A stretch of DNA of 12,434 nt from Dinghuibacter sp035492835 (lineage in GTDB: Bacteria > Bacteroidota > Bacteroidia > Chitinophagales > Chitinophagaceae), in contig NZ_DATJIY010000227.1 in NCBI RefSeq assembly GCF_035492835.1, positions 1 through 12,434 on the forward strand, read 5' to 3'. A program made the position numbers and the translations under genes. The stretch's first letter is position 1. Every line of letters begins with the position of its first letter. The notes beneath the pieces are model-generated. The model was given only the letters and a program-made list of their open reading frames with translations, was not told where the DNA came from and searched no databases. This document shows, piece by piece, positions 1 to 6,468 of the stretch.

Positions 1-394
1 CGCCAAACAGTTTCAACGCTGCCTGGATAGTAAGTACCGGGCCAAAAACATTGACGTTGAAGTGCTGGTGAAAAGTTGCTGCCGATACCTGTTCAATAGG
101 TAAAAATTGCTGAAAGACCGCGTTGTTTACCAAAATATCCAAGGTGCCGAAGGCCTTCCTGGTTTCTTCAAACAGCCTGGTTACATCGGCTTCTTTCGAT
201 ACATCGGCCTGTATCGCAATGGCTACTCCGCCATTGTCCGTAATCATCTTTACCACGCTATCCGCACCTTCTTTACTCGAGGCATAATTCACAACCACCT
301 TTGCGCCTTCTGCGGCAAAATGTTTTGCGATAGAGGCACCTATTCCTTTTGAAGCACCGGTAACTACCGCTACTTTGTTTTTTAATGTATTCAT
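1..394 (-). CDS. SDR-family oxidoreductase, 3' end outside window
   Basis: The N-terminal 131 residues of a classical short-chain dehydrogenase/reductase are visible; the C-terminal half, including the YxxxK catalytic motif, lies beyond the left edge. The Rossmann cofactor motif TGASKGIG is at residues 12-19, ADV at 63-65, and the strand-4 motif reads NNAV (90-93) where the family normally has NNAG. N115 is the likely catalytic Asn. The ATG at 394 lies 5 nt after the stop of an upstream gene fragment on the same strand, so it probably belongs to the same transcript as the SDR at 818-1573. The start resembles that SDR closely at DNA level. The family uses NAD(P)H to reduce or oxidise carbonyl/alcohol groups in the cytoplasm; the substrate cannot be told from this part. 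Confidence 0.9.
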   Translation of the reverse strand, partial: MNTLKNKVAVVTGASKGIGASIAKHFAAEGAKVVVNYASSKEGADSVVKMITDNGGVAIAIQADVSKEADVTRLFEETRKAFGTLDILVNNAVFQQFLPIEQVSAATFHQHFNVNVFGPVLTIQAALKLFG

Positions 395-399
395 TGTAT

Positions 400-777
400 T
401 TATCGGTTGAATTTTACCAAATCCTTAAAGATCAGTTGACCCCAGCTATTTGCCGGATCCTGGCCAAGAATGGCAGCGCCCAAATGGTTGAAGCCCTTAA
501 CCAGCTTCCCGCCAGTGAAGGCTTGCGCAACGACTTTTGCGGAAGGCTGCCCTCCCAGTTGCTCAAGGGGCACGCCGTAGGCATTGGTCACATCGACGAT
601 GGTTTTCCCATGCCAGCTGGGCAATGCCTTCGCGACATCCGGGTGCGATTCAAAACGCACGGCCAAAAAGATGACGTCCGCCTTTACGGCTTCCGCCAGT
701 GTCGCGGGAATGATCCCGGGTCCGATCGCGGCCGCATCGGTTGCAAAGCTTTCCGGGTCGCGCGTGGCTGCGATTAT
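400..777 (-). pseudogene. Fragment of NADP/F420-dependent oxidoreductase (NAD-binding domain family)
   Basis: The reading frame has no plausible ATG and is closed upstream by a TAA at 778-780. It encodes 125 residues matching the middle of the NADPH-dependent F420-reductase-like family: ATRDPESF near the start (end of strand 2), ADVIFLAVRF, the VDVTNAYG segment, and KGFNHLGAAIL. The N-terminal strand and GxGxxG loop expected before ATRDP are missing, and the protein stops shortly after GAAILGQDP, where full-length relatives (about 200 residues) continue. Both ends are therefore lost. A TTG at 666 could start an 88-residue product, but that would lack the cofactor site. It lies between two SDR genes on the same strand, ending 5 nt before the next start. 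I infer a dead remnant; the family call rests on motif recognition only. Confidence 0.7.
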
Positions 778-781
778 TTAA

Positions 782-804
782 TGGCGCGGGTTCAAACCCG
801 TGCC
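782..804. other. Strong hairpin between SDR and gene fragment
   Basis: A 9-bp inverted repeat (GGCGCGGGT / ACCCGTGCC, one G.T pair) closes a four-base TCAA loop 14 nt downstream of the SDR stop codon at 818. On the minus strand it is followed by AT-rich sequence but not by a clear T run, so it may be an intrinsic terminator-like or processing hairpin for the SDR transcript. Its loop looks superficially like a tRNA T-arm, but no other tRNA parts are present. Confidence 0.4.
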
Positions 805-817
805 GGCGGGGTTTCAA

Positions 818-1573
818 CTACTTGGACAGATAGGTCATGCCACCATCGACGAGGAGTTCAGCGCCAAGCAGGAACGAGGAATCATCGGAGGCCAGGAAAA
901 CCGCCGTCTTACCAATATCAGATGGCTGCCCAATCCTGCCCGTCGGCATTACACTTGCAAAGTGTGTTTTTACAGCTTCAATTTGTTCCGCGGGAACAAA
1001 CTTTTCAAATGCCGGCGTATCTGTTGTGCCCGGTGTTATTACATTTACCCTGATTTTCCTATCTAAAAGGTCGCTTGAAAACCCTTTTGCCAAATAGATA
1101 ACGGCTGCTTTTGAAGCGCCATAAAGCGTAAAATTCGCGTATGCCCGATGGGCGGCATTTGACCCGATAAGAATAATAGAGCCGCCATCGTTCATATAGG
1201 GCAATCCTTTCTGAACAGTGAAATAGACGCTTTTTAGGTTTAAATCCATTGTCTTGTCATAGTCGGCTTCGCCAATAGTCGCCACGGTTCCTACGGCTCC
1301 GCCACCCGCGTTGGCAACAATCACGTCTATTTTACCAAATTTTTCAGATGTGTCTTTAAACACCCTTTCCAGGTCGGCAAGGTTGGTTACATCGGCATTT
1401 ATGGCTATAAAATCATCCCCAAGCTGAGCTACTGAACTATCTAAAGTTTCCTGATTTCTGCCGACAATGCCTCCTTTAGCGCCTTCCTTCTTAAATTCCC
1501 GGGCAATGCCAAACCCAATCCCACTATTGCCACCGGTAATAACTGCTACTTTGTTTTTTAACTTACTCATCAT
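818..1573 (-). CDS. SDR-family NAD(P)-dependent oxidoreductase
   Basis: Complete classical SDR of 251 residues, the usual length. Visible motifs in order: TGGNSGIG at 13-20 (cofactor binding), ADV at 60-62, NAG at 88-90, N112, then the catalytic S138, Y151 and K155 (YGASK), and PG at 181-182. The basic residue R39 after strand 2 hints at NADP(H), but this is inference. There are two consecutive ATGs at 1573 and 1570. Alignment with the related SDR at 1-394 favours the second; AAAAAGGG precedes them. The gene is divergent from an HxlR-family regulator with 101 bp between the starts, a common arrangement in which the regulator controls an oxidoreductase that detoxifies or uses a reactive carbonyl/quinone-type compound. 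Substrate unknown. Confidence 0.93.
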   Translation of the reverse strand: MMSKLKNKVAVITGGNSGIGFGIAREFKKEGAKGGIVGRNQETLDSSVAQLGDDFIAINADVTNLADLERVFKDTSEKFGKIDVIVANAGGGAVGTVATIGEADYDKTMDLNLKSVYFTVQKGLPYMNDGGSIILIGSNAAHRAYANFTLYGASKAAVIYLAKGFSSDLLDRKIRVNVITPGTTDTPAFEKFVPAEQIEAVKTHFASVMPTGRIGQPSDIGKTAVFLASDDSSFLLGAELLVDGGMTYLSK

Positions 1574-1595
1574 CCCTTTTTTAAAGATTGAGCAA

Positions 1596-1603
1596 CAAAG
1601 CTA
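1596..1603 (-). promoter_or_regulatory. Putative -7 element for the SDR gene
   Basis: On the minus strand the sequence TAGCTTTG matches the Bacteroidota -7 consensus TAnnTTTG exactly, about 22 nt upstream of the SDR start, which would leave a short leader. I do not see a clear -33 TTG at the usual spacing, so the assignment is tentative. Confidence 0.45.
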
Positions 1604-1612
1604 GACCACTAC

Positions 1613-1636
1613 AGTTATCTTTAGTAACTTTGTACT
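1613..1636. promoter_or_regulatory. Candidate HxlR operator (overlapping inverted repeats)
   Basis: Two overlapping inverted repeats lie in the middle of the divergent spacer: AGTTA-7nt-TAACT (1613-1629) and AGTA-6nt-TACT (1623-1636). They overlap the -7 element of the HxlR gene and lie just upstream of that of the SDR gene. HxlR proteins bind as dimers to such symmetric sites, so this is the obvious place for control of both genes. The assignment is by position and symmetry only. Confidence 0.4.
1625..1632 (+). promoter_or_regulatory. Putative -7 element for the HxlR regulator
   Basis: TAACTTTG matches TAnnTTTG exactly, 42 nt before the ATG at 1675, predicting a leader of roughly 35 nt. It overlaps the candidate operator, which would allow autoregulation. 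No convincing -33 TTG is present at the normal distance. Confidence 0.45.
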
Positions 1637-1674
1637 GAAAAATAACAGTAACATAGGTGTAACCAAGTAACATT

Positions 1675-2031
1675 ATGGGGTGTAAAATCGAAGAGTTCCA
1701 GCAGGAACAAATGAAAAGGATGAAAGCCGTTCAGGATTCAATGGACGTTCTGAATGGGAAATGGAAGATTTCTATTATCTCGTCTATTTGCTGCTACGGT
1801 AAAAGACGGTTTTCCGATATCTTGAATGATGTAGAAGGGATTTCCAACAGGATGTTGAGCAAGGAATTAAAGGAATTGGAAATAAACCAGCTGATAAAAC
1901 GAACCATTTTGGATACTCACCCCATAACGGTTCAGTATGAGCTTACGGAACATGGCAATACGCTACAAACCATCATCACCAATCTTTCAGATTGGGGAGT
2001 TGTACACCGAAAGAAAGTTGTCGGGAAATGA
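1675..2031 (+). CDS. HxlR-family winged-helix transcriptional regulator
   Basis: 118 residues, the usual size for this single-domain DNA-binding family. The hallmark LNGKWKISII is at 26-35, followed by RFSDIL (45-50), the recognition-helix segment GISNRMLSKELKELE (55-69), and the wing VQYELTEHG (86-94). Members act as dimers, and many sense electrophiles or oxidants through an N-terminal cysteine. Here C3 and the pair C39-C40 are present, while the Cys that often sits ahead of the GKW motif is absent, so redox sensing is possible but unproven. The gene faces the SDR gene across a 101-bp spacer with symmetric sites and probably regulates it and itself. Its base composition is visibly AT-richer than the genes from about 2050 onward. 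Confidence 0.93.
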   Translation: MGCKIEEFQQEQMKRMKAVQDSMDVLNGKWKISIISSICCYGKRRFSDILNDVEGISNRMLSKELKELEINQLIKRTILDTHPITVQYELTEHGNTLQTIITNLSDWGVVHRKKVVGK

Positions 2032-2052
2032 CGAATGCGGGTTTTCTCCACC

Positions 2053-2328
2053 TCACCTCACTTCCCCCTCGTTCCCTTCGCTCCCGTGATGCTTATGTTT
2101 TTTAAGCTTCTCCTCTTCCCGCGCCCGCGGATCGCTGGGCGTGTGTCGCGGTCGCGTCTTATCTACGGCTTCTACGGCCTCTTCATCCGAGTTGTCCCGC
2201 CGGGCCAGCTCCCCTTCGTCGAGGTCTTCCGAAGAATCCGGGCTCATGTCCGGGTCTTTGGCCATGTCGCGCTCGGCCAGCTCGTGCGCCTTTGAGGCGG
2301 GATCTTTTTTATGGTTTTCGGTCGTCAT
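2053..2328 (-). CDS. Small, highly charged hypothetical protein
   Basis: 91 residues with no hydrophobic core, signal peptide or cysteine. The N-terminal and middle parts are rich in Asp/Glu (SSEDLDEGELARRDNSDEE, about residues 32-50), and the C-terminal part in Lys/Arg/His (EEEKLKKHKHHG, about 71-82), so it is probably disordered. I do not recognise the family and assign no function. Support for coding: an ATG start, low hydrophobicity unlike a random shadow frame, and a neat fit between the HxlR stop (21 bp away, convergent) and the next gene. A near-match to the -7 element, TAAACTTG, lies just upstream of the start. The plus strand is also open here in two frames, but those translations look random. 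Confidence 0.6.
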   Translation of the reverse strand: MTTENHKKDPASKAHELAERDMAKDPDMSPDSSEDLDEGELARRDNSDEEAVEAVDKTRPRHTPSDPRAREEEKLKKHKHHGSEGNEGEVR

Positions 2329-2464
2329 ATAGCAAGTTTACAGAATTCGCGCAAAAGCCAGGCCATTTCCGCCATATAAAAACGCGGCACTGGTCGCCTA
2401 CAGCTACACCCCCTATTTCTTCACACTCTATATTAGAGTTCAACGTTGCTTTAATAACCTATTT

Positions 2465-3721
2465 ATGAAAAAAGCCATCCTCACCGGCGCGGTTGCCATC
2501 CTTGGCGCCACCACCAACGCCCAACAGGCCCCCGCCAACAACAACAACGACATTCGCCCCTTCAAGGTGCACTTCAGCGATGAAGCGCTCGCCGATCTTC
2601 GCCGGCGGGTCCTCGCGACGAATTGGCCGGACCAGGAAACGGTCGGCGATCTTTCACAGGGGTTGAAGCTGGAGACGATGAAGTCGCTCGCTCACTACTG
2701 GGCGACAACGTACGACTGGCGTAAGTGCGAAGCAAAGCTCAACAGCTACCCGCAATTCATTACGAATATCGATGGCGTCGATATCCACTTTATCCACGTG
2801 CGGTCGAAGAACAAAAACGCCTTACCCATCATTATCACGCATGGCTGGCCGGGGTCGATCATCGAGCAGCTCAAGGTCATCGGGCCGCTGACCGACCCGG
2901 AAGCGTACGGCGGACGGGCGGAAGATGCCTTCGACGTCGTCATCCCGTCGCTGCCGGGGCATGGGTTCTCCGGGAAGCCGACCGGGACGGGTTGGGATCC
3001 CGTAAAGGTCGCGCACGCCTGGATCGGGTTGATGAAGCGGCTTGGGTATAAAAAATACGTGGCACAGGGCGGGGACTGGGGTGACGCGGTCACGGAGCAA
3101 ATGGCGTTGATTGCCCCACCGGAGTTGCTGGGTATCCACACGAATATGGCGGCCACGCTTCCTCCGGAGGTCTCGAAGGCACTCGCGACGGGCGGTCCCG
3201 CCCTGGACGGGTTGTCGACGCCCGACGAAAAGCACGCCTGGCAACAGTTGGACGATTTCTGGAAGCATGGCCTGGGATACGCCCAGGAGATGACGAATCG
3301 TCCGCAAACCTTATATGGGCTACAGGATTCGCCCGTTGGCCTGGCGGCCTGGATGATGGACCACGACATCCGTAGTACGGAGCTGATCACCCGGGTCTTT
3401 GACGGGAAGACCGAGGGTCTTTCCAAGGACGATGTCCTCGACAATATCACGCTCTACTGGTTGACGGGAACGGCCATTTCTTCGGCCCGGCTTTATTGGG
3501 AAAACAAGCTCGCCTTTTTCGACATAAAGCATGTTACGATACCGGTAGCCGTGAGCGCGTTTCCGGACGAGATATACCAGGTGCCGCAGACTTGGGCTGA
3601 AAAGGCATTCCCGCACCTCATACACTATAAAAAGCTTTCGAAGGGCGGCCACTTTGCGGCTTGGGAGCAGCCGCAGCTCTTTTGTGAGGAAATCCGCGAT
3701 TCTTTCAGGTCATTGCGCTAG
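2465..3721 (+). CDS. Secreted epoxide hydrolase family protein (alpha/beta hydrolase)
   Basis: 418 residues. A Sec signal peptide (MKKAILTGAVAILGATTNAQ) is followed by a low-complexity QQAPANNNND stretch, the EHN N-terminal domain (about 31-135, IRPFKVHFSDEALADLRRR), and an alpha/beta-hydrolase core. The oxyanion motif HGWPG is at 126-130, the nucleophile D204 in GGDWG, and the base H396 in KGGHFAAWE. E369 is the likely acid, and its 27-residue distance to H396 equals that in microsomal epoxide hydrolase. The enzyme would open epoxides with water through an ester intermediate. Export to the periplasm or outside is unusual for detoxification and suggests an environmental substrate, which is inference. 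The gene stands alone and overlaps the convergent response regulator by 4 bp at its stop. Confidence 0.92.
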   Translation: MKKAILTGAVAILGATTNAQQAPANNNNDIRPFKVHFSDEALADLRRRVLATNWPDQETVGDLSQGLKLETMKSLAHYWATTYDWRKCEAKLNSYPQFITNIDGVDIHFIHVRSKNKNALPIIITHGWPGSIIEQLKVIGPLTDPEAYGGRAEDAFDVVIPSLPGHGFSGKPTGTGWDPVKVAHAWIGLMKRLGYKKYVAQGGDWGDAVTEQMALIAPPELLGIHTNMAATLPPEVSKALATGGPALDGLSTPDEKHAWQQLDDFWKHGLGYAQEMTNRPQTLYGLQDSPVGLAAWMMDHDIRSTELITRVFDGKTEGLSKDDVLDNITLYWLTGTAISSARLYWENKLAFFDIKHVTIPVAVSAFPDEIYQVPQTWAEKAFPHLIHYKKLSKGGHFAAWEQPQLFCEEIRDSFRSLR

Positions 3722-4092
3722 CAGGCGACCGTCGCCTTAAGTAAATACCCCACGGTACCAAGTAGCGTCTCCTTTGAGAATGGCTTTCGGATAAAAGCAT
3801 CCGCGCCCGACTCCAGGGCGAATTCACGTGCCCCGACATCCACCCCCGACATGACGATGATTTTCGCCTCCGGATGTTGATGCCGCAGTTGGTCGATGAA
3901 GTGCATCCCATGGCCGTCGGGCAACCGGTTATCGAGCAGCACCAGCGACGGCGTCTTCCTGTCGAGGAAATATTTTGCCTCCGCTATACTGCCGGCATGG
4001 TAAACCTCGACCCCAGGGTTCCGCAAAAAGCCATTGATGAGAAAGTAGGTATCGGATTCATCTTCTATCAAAAGCACGGTTTTCAGCTCCAT
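3718..4092 (-). CDS. Stand-alone response regulator receiver-domain protein
   Basis: With the ATG at 4092 this is a 124-residue single receiver (CheY-like) domain without an output domain. Acidic pocket residues are E10 and D11 (LLIEDE), the phospho-acceptor is D54 (LVLLDNRLPDG), the switch residue is S82 (VMSG), and the conserved lysine is K103 (IRKPF). All key residues are intact, so phosphorylation by a histidine kinase is expected; no kinase is in the window. A GTG at 4125 would add 11 residues, but family members normally begin just before strand 1, so I prefer 4092. It lies downstream of the GH2 gene on the same strand behind a possible weak terminator, and its stop overlaps that of the convergent epoxide hydrolase. 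Confidence 0.9.
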   Translation of the reverse strand: MELKTVLLIEDESDTYFLINGFLRNPGVEVYHAGSIAEAKYFLDRKTPSLVLLDNRLPDGHGMHFIDQLRHQHPEAKIIVMSGVDVGAREFALESGADAFIRKPFSKETLLGTVGYLLKATVAC

Positions 4093-4186
4093 ATCCTCTG
4101 TTTTCGAGGATAAAGTGCAATTCACGGACCATATTTTCCAGGGCGCCGGGCAAGACTCAGGTAACGCCCGGGCAGGGCTTTCAACG

Positions 4187-4216
4187 CAAAAACCGAAAAA
4201 AGTGTAGAAGATCTAC
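4187..4216 (-). terminator. Possible weak intrinsic terminator after GH2 gene
   Basis: On the minus strand a 5-bp stem GTAGA-TCT-TCTAC, overlapping the GH2 stop codon, is followed two bases later by a run of six T and then another run of five T. The stem is short and AT-rich, so termination is probably partial, and read-through into the receiver gene is conceivable. Confidence 0.4.
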
Positions 4217-6435
4217 CTCGTTGCGGACAATACACTGAGCCCCGCATCGATATACTGCCCTCCCCGATCCTGGTGACAATGTATCGCTATAACGTTGGGC
4301 CCCCGCAACCGCAGGGCTTTCTTCGCGGCCGGGTAAACAGGAAAAACCGAGTAAGCGCTCGTCCAGCCCCCCAGCTTCGCCGCCAGCACCCCGTTGAGGT
4401 ACACCTCGCACTCGTCGTCATGGTGCAGATTCAACACCAGGTTTTCCAGGTCCGATGGAGACAACCCCAGCGGATACCCGCCCGACGGAGACCGCCCCAG
4501 GGAGAACGTCTGCCTGATCCATATATCCTTCCCATCCCACACCGTCCTGACAACAGCCCCCGGCGTCCCTTCAGTGCCAAAACCCGCTAACCCGGACTTC
4601 CAGGCCGCATCATTGAACGCTAATGAAGACCAGTCGGCCGCCGGCGGGGTAAAGGTATACCGCCACACGCGCGGTGAATCCGACGAGGACGGCAACACGG
4701 AATGGATATAGTGCTTGAAGTGGATGACCTTATAATTTGAGGCCCTGAACGCAGCAATCGGCGCCTTGGGTATCCGGTCGTAAGTCATGAGCCCGTTGAG
4801 CTCCACCTCCACGTCGGTCGTCTCCGTATAGACCGCGGCGCTCAACCCGTTGTTGGTTTTAAAGATCACCAGGTCGTTGGCAAAGTCATCATAGAGCGAC
4901 GTATAGGCGGCCACGCTATCCATCATGATGTACGTCGGCCCCGTGGCCCACGTATGCCCGGGCACGATATACCCTATGCCCCCGTATTCACCGCAGGCCA
5001 GGACCTGGGAATGGCTCTTCGGTACGCCGGGGGCCGGATAGCTGTGGATGTCCAGGAAGTCGCCGACCCCAAAATGGTTCCCCCCGCTGGCCTGGTTGAT
5101 CAACCGGGTGGAATCCAGACCGCGGACCATAGAAACCAAACCGGCGGTATTGTGCTGGCCCTGGGCTTCGTTAAAGATTACCCAGGTGACGATGGAGGGC
5201 GTATTCCAATGCGTTTGAACCATGCGGCGAAGCTCAGAAGCAAAAGCGGCCGTATCCACCGGCGGCGTGTGCTCGGTATAGGAGTTGGGTGACGGCATGT
5301 CCTGCCACACCAGCAGCCCCAACTTGTCCGCCCAGTAGTACCAGCGATACGGCTCGACCTTGATGTGTTTGCGGACCATGTTGAACCCATAGTCCTTGAT
5401 CTTTTGGATGTCGTTCCGGATCGCTTCGTCGGTGGGGGCCGTATAGATCCCGTCCGGCCAGAAACCCTGGTCCAGCGGACCCAATTCAAATAAAAACTTA
5501 TTGTTCAAATATAGTTTCTTGTAGCCACCGTCGGAGCCAATTGAAATCTTACGCATCCCAAAATAGCTGTGCACCGTATCGGAGGAGAGCTGCAGCTCCA
5601 ATCCATACAAGAACGGCGAGTCCGGCGACCATAACTTCGCAGAAGGTATCGGGACCTCGATCGGGGCGTCCGACAAAGCCGTAACCGCCCGCACCACCCG
5701 CGCCCCATCCCGCACGACGACCGTCACCGGGCCAGGCGCACTGCCAGAAACGATAACCCGAACGAGACCCCGATCGACATCCGGGGTCACCCTGAAATCA
5801 GAAATATGCACCGCCGGCACCGGCTCCACCCAAACCGTCTGCCAAATCCCCGTCGTCGACGTATACATGATCCCTTGCGGATGAAGCGTCTGTTTTCCCC
5901 GGGGTTGTCCCCCGTTATCGGTCGGGTCGTATACCCGCACCGTAATCTCCTGGGGACCGCTCCCGGTCAGGGCGTCGGTGATGTCATAGGTGAAAGGGTC
6001 GTAGCCACCGGTGTGCAGACCCTGACGCTTACCGTTGACCCACACTTCGGATTCATAGTCCACGGCCCCGAAGTGGAGCAGGAGCCGCTGTCCCTTCCAG
6101 GCCGCCGGCACGACGAACGTGCGCCGGTACCACAGGCGGCCGTGTTGCTCCATTACCCCGGAGAGCGCGGACTCTACCGGAAAGGGGACGAGGATAGTTT
6201 GGGACAGCTTTCCGGAAGGGACTTCTTCGTTATCTTTACCGGGCTGGTATTGCCAGAGGCCGTTCAGGTTCATCCACTGCGACCGTTCGAACTGCGGGCG
6301 GGGATATTCGGGTAGCACCCGGTCCGGCCGAACGTCCTTTGCCCAGCGTGTCATAAGCCTGGCCTGCCGCGGCGCCCAGGATTGCGAAAAGCAAAAACAG
6401 GGAAAAGCCAAAAAAACAAAAGCGAACAATCTCAT
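4213..6435 (-). CDS. Secreted glycoside hydrolase family 2 protein (beta-galactosidase-like)
   Basis: 740 residues from the ATG at 6435. A signal peptide (MRLFAFVFLAFPCFCFSQ) is followed by the GH2 sugar-binding jelly roll (about 50-205; NLNGLWQYQPG, WYRRTFVVP, GAVDYESEVWVNG), an Ig-like domain (about 208-298), and the TIM barrel (about 305-560). The catalytic acid/base is E423 (FNEAQGQ) and the nucleophile E483 (ACGEYGG). A C-terminal beta-sandwich-like domain (about 588-740) resembles the carbohydrate-binding appendages found on related enzymes. The frame stays open upstream to 7203, but that part is antisense to zwf and has no signal peptide; the start chosen is the one giving an export signal. 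Exact sugar specificity (galactoside, glucuronide or mannoside) cannot be read off. No SusC/SusD pair is nearby. Confidence 0.92.
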   Translation of the reverse strand: MRLFAFVFLAFPCFCFSQSWAPRQARLMTRWAKDVRPDRVLPEYPRPQFERSQWMNLNGLWQYQPGKDNEEVPSGKLSQTILVPFPVESALSGVMEQHGRLWYRRTFVVPAAWKGQRLLLHFGAVDYESEVWVNGKRQGLHTGGYDPFTYDITDALTGSGPQEITVRVYDPTDNGGQPRGKQTLHPQGIMYTSTTGIWQTVWVEPVPAVHISDFRVTPDVDRGLVRVIVSGSAPGPVTVVVRDGARVVRAVTALSDAPIEVPIPSAKLWSPDSPFLYGLELQLSSDTVHSYFGMRKISIGSDGGYKKLYLNNKFLFELGPLDQGFWPDGIYTAPTDEAIRNDIQKIKDYGFNMVRKHIKVEPYRWYYWADKLGLLVWQDMPSPNSYTEHTPPVDTAAFASELRRMVQTHWNTPSIVTWVIFNEAQGQHNTAGLVSMVRGLDSTRLINQASGGNHFGVGDFLDIHSYPAPGVPKSHSQVLACGEYGGIGYIVPGHTWATGPTYIMMDSVAAYTSLYDDFANDLVIFKTNNGLSAAVYTETTDVEVELNGLMTYDRIPKAPIAAFRASNYKVIHFKHYIHSVLPSSSDSPRVWRYTFTPPAADWSSLAFNDAAWKSGLAGFGTEGTPGAVVRTVWDGKDIWIRQTFSLGRSPSGGYPLGLSPSDLENLVLNLHHDDECEVYLNGVLAAKLGGWTSAYSVFPVYPAAKKALRLRGPNVIAIHCHQDRGGQYIDAGLSVLSATR

Positions 6436-6468
6436 ACAATCGAAGATAAGAAGATAATATAAAACACT

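Noticed and set aside
782..804. tRNA T-arm-like sequence with a GGTTCAAACC core
   Set aside because: No acceptor, D or anticodon arms can be built around it, and the stem is longer than a T-arm; I treat it as a simple hairpin.
385..1053. 222-residue plus-strand ORF
   Set aside because: It runs antisense across the SDR gene and the oxidoreductase fragment, and its translation is rich in Arg, Gln and Cys without domain-like patterns.
4152..4178. GC-rich palindrome GCCCGGGC and neighbouring CGGGC/GCCCG repeat between receiver and GH2 genes
   Set aside because: The stem is short with a 13-nt loop and no T run; too weak to call a terminator or operator.
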